Of a stretch of 64,000 nucleotides of DNA, positions 57,543 to 64,000 are shown piece after piece. Below the pieces are notes generated by a model, which was not told where the DNA came from, did no database searches, and was given only the letters and a program-made list of their open reading frames with translations. A program made the position numbers and the translations under genes. This DNA comes from JAEUPI01 sp035764445 (lineage in GTDB: Bacteria > Pseudomonadota > Gammaproteobacteria > Burkholderiales > Burkholderiaceae_C), in the NCBI GenBank assembly GCA_035764445.1, contig DASTZF010000248.1:14293-78292 (forward strand). Reading direction: 5' to 3'. Each line of letters starts with the position of its first letter. The first letter of the stretch is position 1.

Positions 57543-57843
57543 CGCGCTGCATGAAGAGGTCGAAGTAGCGCATGAAGGCCACGCGCGCCTCCTGCGCGAC
57601 GTCGTGGAAGCGGTAGCGCACGGCCATCCGCGGCGTCTGCACCAGCGCGATCCGGCGCGGCGCCAGCACGGTCCATCGCAATTCGAGGGTGCCCGCGCCG
57701 ATGCGCACGCGCGCGCTCGCACTGTCGGCTGCAAGCTCGAGCGCATGCGCACCGACCGCGCCGGGCAGACTGTCGAGCCATTGCGCCAGCGCGCAGCCGT
57801 GCTCGCGCTCGAACGCCTCGGTGTAGCTGCCCGGGTCGTGCAC
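57532..57843 (-). CDS. unrecognised small protein in the aor operon
   Basis: About 103 residues from GTG 57843, 25 bases after the moaD-like stop. The sequence YTEAFEREHGCALAQWLDSLPGAVGAH, the strand pattern IGAGTLELRWTVLAPRRIAL and VRYRFHDVAQEARVAFMRYFDLFMQ suggest a mixed alpha/beta fold. I do not recognise a family. The overlap with the membrane-protein gene and its place after moaD suggest that it is a cofactor or assembly factor for the oxidoreductase. Confidence 0.6.
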   Translation of the reverse strand: MHDPGSYTEAFEREHGCALAQWLDSLPGAVGAHALELAADSASARVRIGAGTLELRWTVLAPRRIALVQTPRMAVRYRFHDVAQEARVAFMRYFDLFMQRGGG

Positions 57844-57868
57844 CGCTGACGGCGAGTTCGGCCGGCCT

Positions 57869-58123
57869 TCAGCCGCCGGCGATCGGCGGCCAGATCGCGA
57901 GCACATCGCCTTCAAGCAGCGCGCGTTGCGCGCGCTCGGCCGGCGGCACGAAGACGCCGTTAATCAGCACCAGGTGCACCAGCTTCGGCGGCAGGTGGAA
58001 CGGCGCGACCGCGTCGACCACGGTCGAGTTCGCCGGCACGTCGAGCGTGATCTGGTTGCTGCGACGCTGTTCCACCGGCAGGTAGTCGGTCAGCATCGCG
58101 TGGAGCTTCAACGTGATCTGCAT
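57869..58123 (-). CDS. MoaD/ThiS-like sulphur carrier in the aor operon
   Basis: An 84-residue ubiquitin-like protein ending in AIWPPIAGG, the C-terminal Gly-Gly that is thiocarboxylated in MoaD and ThiS. The beta-grasp pattern (ITLKLHAMLTDYLP, ANSTVVDAV, VFVPPAER) is normal. As a dedicated copy inside the aor operon it is likely to supply dithiolene sulphur for the tungsten-pterin cofactor. MoaD-like genes accompany known archaeal and bacterial AOR operons. Confidence 0.88.
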   Translation of the reverse strand: MQITLKLHAMLTDYLPVEQRRSNQITLDVPANSTVVDAVAPFHLPPKLVHLVLINGVFVPPAERAQRALLEGDVLAIWPPIAGG

Positions 58124-58183
58124 GCCCGATCATGCCGCGTCCTGGCCGCCGGCGTGAATCTGGTGGCGCGGCGCTGCGCCGAC

Positions 58184-59512
58184 TCAACGCCCGACCAGGC
58201 CGTGGCGCGCCTGCTGTTGGGCGCTGTCGAGGTACGCCTGCATCAGCAGCGTGGGATCGTCGAGCAGCTTGTCTTTCCAGGCGCCGATGGCGACCTCGCC
58301 CTCGACCAGCCCGCGCATCACGCCGATGTGCTCGGTCCAGCCGATGCTGTTGCAGCCGACCAGGCGATCGCCCTTGAACTGCAGGCTCAGGTGGCGGCCC
58401 GACGCACGGTCGGTCAGTTCGGTCTGTTCGCCGTCGGGCACGCCCTGCCAGTTGCCGAAGCTGGCGGACACCAGGCCGAGCGTGTCGAGCACGTTGATCT
58501 GGGTGACCCCGCGCAGCGCAGTCGTACGCCCGACCATGTTCAGCGCGGCGGTGCGCGCCTGCTCGGCGGCGTTGGGCTGGATCGCGCTGACGATGGTCTT
58601 GCCGCTGATCTTGTCGAACGCCTCGGCGCAGTCGCCTGCCGCATAGACGCCGGGCACGTTGGTCTGCAGATGCTCGTCGGTGAGCACGCCGACCAGGCAC
58701 TTGACGCCGGAGTGCTCGAGGAAGCCGATGTTCGGCCGCACGCCGGTGGCGCTGATCACCAGGTCCGCCTCTAGCTTCTGGCCGTTGGACAGCCGCACGG
58801 TCATCGGCGCTGCGGCCTCGCCCGATTTCAACCCGACCGCGCTGGCGATCTTGCCGAGCAGGCCCGGCCGCGCGCCGCCGCGCTCGAGTGCCTCGACTTT
58901 GGCGCCGGTGATCACCGCCACGCCCTTGGCTTCGCACCACTGCTTGATCATGCCGCCGGCGGTCGGACCCATCATGCGCGGCACCATGCGGTCGCCCATC
59001 TCGACCACGGTGAGCTTGACGCCGCGCGCAAACAACGGGTCGAGGATGATGCAGCCGATGAAGCCCGCCCCCATCAGCAGCACGCGAGCGCCGGGCACGG
59101 CCCGCGCCTGGATCGCGCGCGCATCGGCAAGCGTCCAGCACGGGTGCACGCCCGGGCCGTCGAGTTCGGGGATCGGCAGCCTGATCGGCGACGAACCGGT
59201 GGCGATCAGCAGTCGGTCGAAGGCGATGCGGCGACCGTCGTCGAGCACCACCTCGCGCCGGCCGGTGTCCACCTGCCGGGCGCGGCCGCGCTGGACGGTG
59301 ATGGCGAGCTTGCTGTAGTGGTCGGCGCCGTGCCGCAGGTGCGTGCCTTGCTCCTGGATCTTGCCGCTCAGCAAGTAAGGGATCGCCATGCGCGAATACG
59401 GCGGCTCGGGCTCGTCGTTGATCAGCGTGACGGTGTCGGCGCTCGCGTGCTTGCGCAGCGTCTCGGCCGCGATGACGCCGGCCGGTCCGGCGCCCAGGAT
59501 CACATGCTTCAT
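58184..59512 (-). CDS. aorC: FAD-dependent NAD(P)H oxidoreductase subunit of the AOR complex (AorC-like)
   Basis: A 442-residue pyridine-nucleotide-disulphide-type flavoprotein: N-terminal FAD motif HVILGAGPAGVIAAE, NAD(P) motif VLLMGAGFIGCI and the second FAD motif GVYAAGDCAE. It lacks a redox CxxxxC disulphide, as NADH-dependent reductases do. In Aromatoleum the AOR holoenzyme contains an FAD subunit linking the W enzyme to NAD+; this gene occupies that position. A hairpin lies between it and the catalytic subunit gene. Confidence 0.88.
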   Translation of the reverse strand: MKHVILGAGPAGVIAAETLRKHASADTVTLINDEPEPPYSRMAIPYLLSGKIQEQGTHLRHGADHYSKLAITVQRGRARQVDTGRREVVLDDGRRIAFDRLLIATGSSPIRLPIPELDGPGVHPCWTLADARAIQARAVPGARVLLMGAGFIGCIILDPLFARGVKLTVVEMGDRMVPRMMGPTAGGMIKQWCEAKGVAVITGAKVEALERGGARPGLLGKIASAVGLKSGEAAAPMTVRLSNGQKLEADLVISATGVRPNIGFLEHSGVKCLVGVLTDEHLQTNVPGVYAAGDCAEAFDKISGKTIVSAIQPNAAEQARTAALNMVGRTTALRGVTQINVLDTLGLVSASFGNWQGVPDGEQTELTDRASGRHLSLQFKGDRLVGCNSIGWTEHIGVMRGLVEGEVAIGAWKDKLLDDPTLLMQAYLDSAQQQARHGLVGR

Positions 59513-59532
59513 GGCTCGGCTCCCTGAACGAA

Positions 59533-59556
59533 CAAGGCGGTCCGAGAACCGCCTTG
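59533..59556 (-). promoter_or_regulatory. intercistronic hairpin between aorB and aorC
   Basis: CAAGGCGGT and ACCGCCTTG form a perfect 9-base-pair stem with a six-base loop, in the 82-base gap after the W-subunit gene. On the minus strand it is followed by TTCGTTC rather than a T run. It may protect the 3' end of the upstream message or partly terminate, lowering aorC output relative to aorAB. Confidence 0.45.
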
Positions 59557-59594
59557 CGTCGCGTTGAAGGTCGAGGCCGGCGACGGCCCCGCTG

Positions 59595-61442
59595 TCACAG
59601 CCCCAGGCGCGCGCGCGTCTCGGGCTTGAGCGTGCCGTCGGGGTTCCAGCCGCGCACCTCGTAGTACTTCGGCAGCATCTCGGGCAGCTTGTTGACCAGG
59701 CCCTTGGCGGGGCCGGTCTTGGCAGGCTCGGTCAGCAGCCGTTTGGGAAGCGTGTCGTCCTTGGCCGTGAAGCCGGCGCGGTTGTTGAAGTCGCGCTCCA
59801 TGTTCCAGATGCGCTCGCCGATCTTCTCCATGTTCTCCAGCGTGAACTCGGGGCCGCAGGCGGCGGCGATTTGTGGCGCCACGTCGGCCAGCCCCCAAGC
59901 GAAGCTGGTGAAGATGCAGATGCCTGACGCGTCGAATGCCGCGGTCGCGTCCTGGAACGCCTTCACCAGCTCGGGCTTGCCGTCGGCCGACAACGGGTCG
60001 GTCTTCACCGGGATGCCGAGCACCTCGGAGGCAACCGTGTAGCTGCGCAGGTGGCAGGCGCCGCGATTGCTGGTGGCGTAAGTCAGGCCCATGCCCTGGA
60101 TGCCGCGGCTGTCGTAGGCCGGGAACTCCTGGCCCTTGACGCTCATGCTCAGGTCCGGGTGGCCGTACTTCGCGCACAGGCGCTTGCTGCCCTGGCCGAT
60201 CTCCTTGCCGAAGCCCTCGCCCTTGGCGGTGATCTCGGCGAAGTGCGCCAGTGCCTTGGCCGAACCGAACGGCGCGTCGACCCCGAGCTGTTCCTTGGTC
60301 AGCACACCCATCGAGTAGAGCTCCATCACCGCACCGATGGTGGCGCCGAACGAGATCGGGTCCATCCCCTGCTCGTTGCAGATCAGGTTGGCGTACTGCA
60401 GTGCCTCCAGGTCGTTGACCCCGTTGGCGGCGCCCAGCGCCCATGCCGCCTCGTACTCCAGGCCACCCGAAGCGCCCCAGTACTGCGGCTTGTTCTCCAC
60501 CGTGAAGTGGCCCTTGTCGATCTTGCTGATGCGCCCGCAGGCGATCGTGCAGCCGAAGCACGCCTGGTTGGTCACCAGGTGCTTCTTGCCGTCGCTGGCG
60601 CGCGGCGTGGCCATCGCCTCGGCCGAGATGTCCTTGGCGCCCTCGAACGCCACGTCGCGGTGGTTGCGTGTGGGCAGGGCACCGATCTCGTTGATCACGT
60701 TCATCAGCACCTGCGTGCCGTAGGTCGGCAGACCCTGGCCGGTCACCGCGTTGTCGTGCAGGATCTTCTTCTTCTCGGCCGTGACCTGCATGAAGGCTTT
60801 CGGGTCGGCGATGTTGCCGACGCCCTTGGTGCCGCGCACCGCGATCGCCTTCAGGTTCTTGCTGCCCATCACCGCGCCGACACCCGAGCGACCGGCGGCC
60901 CGGTGCAGGTCGTTGACCACGGCGGCGAACAGCACCTTGTTCTCGCCGGCCAGGCCGATGCTGCTGATGCGCAGCAGCGGATCCTGGTGCAGCTTCTTCA
61001 GCGTCTCTTCGGTCTCCCAGACGCTGTGCCCCCACAGCATCGAGGCGTCGCGCAGTTCGGCGGTGTCGTCGCTGATGGACAGGTAGACCGGCTTCGGCGA
61101 AGCACCTTCGAAGATCACCATGTCCCAGCCGGCCATCTTCAACTCGGCGCCCCAGTAGCCGCCGGAGTTCGAGCACGCGATCGCGCCGGTCAGGGGACCT
61201 TTGGTGACGACCGTGTAGCGTCCACCGGTGGAGGCCATGGTGCCGGTCAGCGGCCCGGTGGCCCAGATGATCTTGTTGGCACTCGACAGCGGATCGACCT
61301 TCGGGTCGACCTCTTCGACGATGTATTTGGTGGCCAGGCCGCGCGAGCCGAGGTACTGCTTGGCCCAGGCCATGTTCAGCGGCTCGGACTTGATGGTGCC
61401 GGCCGTCAGGTTGACTCGGAGGATCTTTCCCGCCCAGGACAT
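59595..61442 (-). CDS. aorB: tungsten-containing aldehyde:ferredoxin oxidoreductase catalytic subunit (AorB-like)
   Basis: A 615-residue W-bis-pterin enzyme oxidising aldehydes to acids. The N-terminal domain begins GKILRVNLTAGTI and contains the pterin-binding SGRYTVVTKGPLTGAIA-type region. The [4Fe-4S] ligands are Cys295, Cys298 and Cys302 (CFGCTIAC) and Cys509 (GICIFTSF), the same pattern as in Pyrococcus AOR. ATG 61442 is 20 bases after the ferredoxin gene. The nearest described relative is the AorB of Aromatoleum aromaticum, by length, operon order and FAD subunit. Substrate range is likely broad (aromatic and aliphatic aldehydes). Confidence 0.93.
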   Translation of the reverse strand: MSWAGKILRVNLTAGTIKSEPLNMAWAKQYLGSRGLATKYIVEEVDPKVDPLSSANKIIWATGPLTGTMASTGGRYTVVTKGPLTGAIACSNSGGYWGAELKMAGWDMVIFEGASPKPVYLSISDDTAELRDASMLWGHSVWETEETLKKLHQDPLLRISSIGLAGENKVLFAAVVNDLHRAAGRSGVGAVMGSKNLKAIAVRGTKGVGNIADPKAFMQVTAEKKKILHDNAVTGQGLPTYGTQVLMNVINEIGALPTRNHRDVAFEGAKDISAEAMATPRASDGKKHLVTNQACFGCTIACGRISKIDKGHFTVENKPQYWGASGGLEYEAAWALGAANGVNDLEALQYANLICNEQGMDPISFGATIGAVMELYSMGVLTKEQLGVDAPFGSAKALAHFAEITAKGEGFGKEIGQGSKRLCAKYGHPDLSMSVKGQEFPAYDSRGIQGMGLTYATSNRGACHLRSYTVASEVLGIPVKTDPLSADGKPELVKAFQDATAAFDASGICIFTSFAWGLADVAPQIAAACGPEFTLENMEKIGERIWNMERDFNNRAGFTAKDDTLPKRLLTEPAKTGPAKGLVNKLPEMLPKYYEVRGWNPDGTLKPETRARLGL

Positions 61443-61462
61443 CTTGCGTCCCCCCTTGCTGG

Positions 61463-61939
61463 TTAAGCGGCAGCTGGCTGGTTGCCCAGCTTGTCGGCCC
61501 AGGACTTCATCTTGTCCAAGCCGGTCCAGTTGGCGTCGACATAGGTGATCGCGCCGGTGGGGCACGCGGCGGCGCACGCCGGGTCACCACCGCACAGGTC
61601 GCACTTCTGCACCTTGCCGGTTTCCTGCACGTAGTTGATGGTGCCGAACGGACAGCTGATGGTGCAGACCTTGCACCCGACGCAGGTGCTGTCGTTGACC
61701 ACCTTGGCGCCGGTGACCCGGTCGACCGTGATCGCCTCGACAGGGCAGGCATGCAGGCACCACGCCTCGTCGCACTGCGTGCAGGTGTAGGGCACCTTGC
61801 GCCCGGTGGCGTGAAAGTCGAACACCTTGATGCGCGACCTGGCCGGCGCGAACACGCCGTAGTTCTCGAACGAACACGCCATCTCGCACTGCAGACAGCC
61901 GGTGCACTTGTCGGCGTTGAGGTGGAGACTCTTTTGCAT
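61463..61939 (-). CDS. aorA: polyferredoxin subunit of the AOR complex (AorA-like)
   Basis: A 158-residue ferredoxin-like protein with four Cys groups: CTGCLQCEMAC, CTQCDEAWCLHAC, CVGCKVCTISC and CDLCGGDPACAAAC, enough for four [4Fe-4S] clusters as in the DMSO-reductase/AorA type of electron-transfer subunit. It wires the W subunit to the FAD subunit. It is the first gene of the operon and starts at ATG 61939 next to a 367-base divergent control region. Confidence 0.92.
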   Translation of the reverse strand: MQKSLHLNADKCTGCLQCEMACSFENYGVFAPARSRIKVFDFHATGRKVPYTCTQCDEAWCLHACPVEAITVDRVTGAKVVNDSTCVGCKVCTISCPFGTINYVQETGKVQKCDLCGGDPACAAACPTGAITYVDANWTGLDKMKSWADKLGNQPAAA

Positions 61940-62306
61940 CTTGCAGGCTCCATTGAGCAGCGTCACAGGCCGCGAGGATGCCGAAGCGGAGTCCTCCCAC
62001 CGCGCGCTATGCAATGATCTGCATAGGTGGCTCGAGGGAATACCTAGGCTTAACCCTGATCCCAGAGGGGGTCACCGACGACTGTTCCAACTTGGCACGC
62101 GTGCATCGCCCACCGCCTCCAAGCGGCCCCTTGGCGCGTCGTCGTCGACGGGTCAGCCCGGCGGGCGGACCCGTGGCCGAACGCTCCATCGGCGAGGCCC
62201 GGCAATGCCACCATAGGGGAAAGTGCCCTCGTGATTGTGGTCAGCCGCCGGACATAGCATGCTGTAACGCTGCCCGGCGTTGCGCGGCGGCATTCAAGGA
62301 GACACC
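61940..62306. promoter_or_regulatory. divergent control region between aor and the second cox-type operon
   Basis: A 367-base gap without a credible gene. It contains the palindrome at 62007-62026, an AGCATGCT 8-base palindrome near 62257, and an AAGGAGAC ribosome site just before the start at 62307. It must hold the promoters of both aorA (minus) and the form II coxS (plus). No convincing -35/-10 pair stands out on either strand. Confidence 0.6.
62007..62026. promoter_or_regulatory. perfect palindromic operator candidate CTATGCA-N6-TGCATAG
   Basis: Two perfectly complementary 7-base arms separated by ATGATC, located 68 bases upstream of the aorA start and 281 bases upstream of the form II coxS. 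The size and A/T content within a G/C-rich region fit a binding site for a dimeric regulator controlling aor transcription. No regulator gene lies next to it within the window. Confidence 0.55.
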
Positions 62307-62771
62307 ATGAAACTCACGCTCACCGTCAACGGGGCGTCGATCACGCGCGAGGTCGAACCGCAGACCTTGCTGTCGGAGTTCATCCGCGAGACGCTGCGTT
62401 TGACCGGTACGCACATCGGTTGCGACACCACCCAATGCGGCGCCTGCACGGTGCACGTCAATGGGCGCGCGGTGAAGAGCTGCACGATGCTGGCGCTGCA
62501 GGCGGCGGGCACCGAGCTCACCACGATCGAGGGCTTGGCCGCCGCCGACGGCGCGCTGCATCCGATGCAGGCGGCGTTCCGCGCCTGCCACGGCCTGCAA
62601 TGCGGGTTCTGCACGCCGGGCATGGTGATGAGCGCGGTCGACCTGGTGAAGAACCATAACTGCTCGACCGAGGAGCAGATCCGCGCCGGCCTCGACGGCA
62701 ACCTGTGCCGCTGCACCGGGTACCACAACATCGTCAAGGCCGTGGCGCAGGGCGCCGCGGCGATGAAGTGA
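62307..62771 (+). CDS. xanthine-oxidase-family [2Fe-2S] small subunit (form II CoxS-like)
   Basis: A 154-residue iron-sulphur subunit with cluster motifs IGCDTTQCGACTVHVNG ... SC and LQCGFCTPGM ... NLCRCTGYHN. It is clearly homologous to the CoxS at 45705-46196 but serves the next gene, a form II large subunit. ATG 62307 has AAGGAGACACC upstream. No FAD subunit precedes it, so the order here is S-L, with M presumably beyond the right edge. Confidence 0.92.
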   Translation: MKLTLTVNGASITREVEPQTLLSEFIRETLRLTGTHIGCDTTQCGACTVHVNGRAVKSCTMLALQAAGTELTTIEGLAAADGALHPMQAAFRACHGLQCGFCTPGMVMSAVDLVKNHNCSTEEQIRAGLDGNLCRCTGYHNIVKAVAQGAAAMK

Positions 62772-62784
62772 CAAGGAGCCGAGC

Positions 62785-64000
62785 ATGAATGCACCGCAAG
62801 CTCCATTCGTCGGCCAAAGTGTCGAGCGGCGTGAAGACGCGCGCTTCCTCACCGGCAAGGGCCAATACACCGACGACATCACGCTGCCCGGCCAGACCTA
62901 CGGGTTCTTCCTGCGCAGCCCGCATGCGCACGCGCGCATCAAGAGTCTCGACACCGCCGCGGCTGCCAAGGCACCCGGCGTGGTGGGCATCCTCACCGGC
63001 GAGCACTTCAAGCAGGTCGGCGGCCTGCCGTGCGGCTGGCTGATCACCAGTCTCGACGGCACCCCGATGAAGGAGCCGCGCCACCCGGTGCTGGCCGACG
63101 GCAAGGTGCGCTACGTCGGCGACCGCGTCGCGCTGGTGGTGGCCGAGACGCTCGAGCAGGCCAAGGCGGCCGCACAGCTGATCGACGTCGACTACGACGA
63201 GCTGCCCCCCGTGGTCGACGCCGCGAAGGCAGTCAAGGCCGGCGCGCTGGTGCACGACGACGCGCCGGAGAACCGCTGTTACCACTGGGGCATCGGCGAC
63301 AAGGACGGCGTCGAGGCGGCATTGAAGTCGGCCGCGCACGTGACGACGCTCAGCTTCCGCAACAACCGGCTGATCCCCAACGCGATCGAGCCGCGCGCGG
63401 CCAACGCTACTTACGACGCCAACGCCGACAGCTACACGCTGTACGTGGCCAACCAGAACCCGCACGTCGAGCGCCTGCTGATGTGCGCCTTCGTGCTCGG
63501 CATTCCCGAGCACAAGATGCGCGTGGTGGCACCCGACGTCGGCGGCGGCTTCGGCTCGAAGATCTACCTGTACGGCGAAGAGACCGCGCTGGTGTTCGCC
63601 AGCAAGGTGATCAAGCGGCCCATCAAGTGGGCGGCGTCGCGCTCGGAGGCCTTCCTGTCCGACGCGCACGGCCGCGACCACACCACCACCGCCAAGCTCG
63701 GCCTCGACAAGGACGGCAAGTTCGTCGCGCTGAAGGTCGAGACCACCGCCAACCTCGGCGCCTACCTGTCGACCTTTGCGTCGGCGATCCCGACCATCCT
63801 GTACGCGACGCTGCTGGCCGGCCAGTACAAGACGCCGAAGATCTGGTGCGAAGTGACGGCGATGTTCACCAACACCACGCCGGTCGATGCCTACCGCGGC
63901 GCCGGGCGCCCGGAGGCGACGTTCCTGCTCGAGCGCATCGTCGAGACCGCGGCCAGCGAGCTGCGCATCGACCCGGCCGAGCTGCGCCGGCGCAACTTCA
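62785..64000 (+). CDS. xanthine-oxidase-family Mo large subunit, form II CoxL-like (partial, runs off right edge)
   Basis: The first about 405 residues of a CoxL-type molybdenum hydroxylase. It begins VGQSVERREDARFLTGKGQYTDDI, has PDVGGGFGSKIY for the pterin, and its active-site loop at residues 369-375 is AYRGAGR, the form II signature without the copper-binding Cys. Form II enzymes are poor or doubtful CO oxidisers and may act on other substrates such as aromatic or N-heterocyclic compounds. It is 13 bases downstream of the small subunit gene. Confidence 0.93.
   Translation, partial: MNAPQAPFVGQSVERREDARFLTGKGQYTDDITLPGQTYGFFLRSPHAHARIKSLDTAAAAKAPGVVGILTGEHFKQVGGLPCGWLITSLDGTPMKEPRHPVLADGKVRYVGDRVALVVAETLEQAKAAAQLIDVDYDELPPVVDAAKAVKAGALVHDDAPENRCYHWGIGDKDGVEAALKSAAHVTTLSFRNNRLIPNAIEPRAANATYDANADSYTLYVANQNPHVERLLMCAFVLGIPEHKMRVVAPDVGGGFGSKIYLYGEETALVFASKVIKRPIKWAASRSEAFLSDAHGRDHTTTAKLGLDKDGKFVALKVETTANLGAYLSTFASAIPTILYATLLAGQYKTPKIWCEVTAMFTNTTPVDAYRGAGRPEATFLLERIVETAASELRIDPAELRRRNF

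Noticed and set aside
62091..62106. A sigma-54-like element, TTGGCACGCGTGCATCG, in the aor/cox intergenic region
   Set aside because: The -24 half (TGGCACG) is good, but at the -12 position the required GC is TC, so a functional sigma-54 promoter is not supported.
61940..62306. Possible small genes in the divergent region (for example a 104-codon plus-strand frame from 61902)
   Set aside because: The frames start inside aorA, lack ribosome sites and encode Arg/Pro/Ser-rich sequence without similarity to anything recognised.

Overview
The window is a high-GC chromosomal stretch, densely packed with genes and strongly biased to G/C at third codon positions. Gene content and order (lplT-alr-radA, Bug-type TctC protein, many LysR regulators, aerobic CO dehydrogenase with RcoM) point to a betaproteobacterium of the Burkholderiales, probably the Rubrivivax/Leptothrix/Methylibium-like part of the order. 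This placement is inferred from gene families, not from a marker gene. No rRNA, tRNA, CRISPR array, transposase or phage gene was seen.

Layout. 1-13.4 kb is ordinary chromosome: a partial MBL-fold lipoprotein, radA, arfB, alr, lplT, two DMT exporters, a receiver-domain protein, glutathione peroxidase, a DUF2332 protein, tyrB-like aminotransferase, a LysR regulator and two small paralogous proteins of unknown function, closed by a perfect intrinsic terminator. 13.4-16.8 kb is livHMGF, lacking a binding protein. 16.9-22 kb holds a LysR regulator, a small membrane protein, an orphan TctC protein, a methyltransferase, a hydrolase and an ICMT-like protein. 22-29.7 kb is a catabolic island: a MarR-controlled Rieske dioxygenase (alpha, beta) with its own Liv-type binding protein, an AraC regulator divergent from a nitrilase, and an aldehyde dehydrogenase. 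29.8-36.4 kb is a dipeptide/oligopeptide ABC transporter (BC, DF, A) interrupted by a DsbA-family and a CYTH protein. An internally duplicated orphan protein and an amidase follow.

38.7-48 kb is a complete aerobic carbon monoxide oxidation unit read on the minus strand: the heme-PAS/LytTR CO sensor RcoM, then coxM-coxS-coxL-coxG-coxD-coxE, a MocA-like nucleotidyltransferase and a membrane protein. CoxL carries the copper-binding Cys loop but with Leu where form I normally has Phe. 48-57 kb contains a TTC38-like TPR protein, DUF1992, GST, a serine protease/lipoprotein pair, XdhC, a second MoxR-ATPase/VWA pair (RavA/ViaA-like) and a DUF364 protein.

57.2-62 kb is an operon for a tungsten (aldehyde:ferredoxin) oxidoreductase of the AorABC type (ferredoxin, W-pterin subunit, FAD/NAD(P)H subunit) plus a MoaD-like protein and two unrecognised small proteins. 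It is divergent from a form II (AYRGAGR) CoxS-CoxL pair that runs off the right edge; a perfect 7-6-7 palindrome lies between them. The right-hand 26 kb is therefore a concentration of Mo/W-pterin oxidoreductases (form I-like CODH, form II hydroxylase, AOR) with their maturation factors (XdhC, MocA, MoaD, two AAA+/VWA pairs). This region, and the dispersed junction repeats and unknown small genes, are the most interesting parts.
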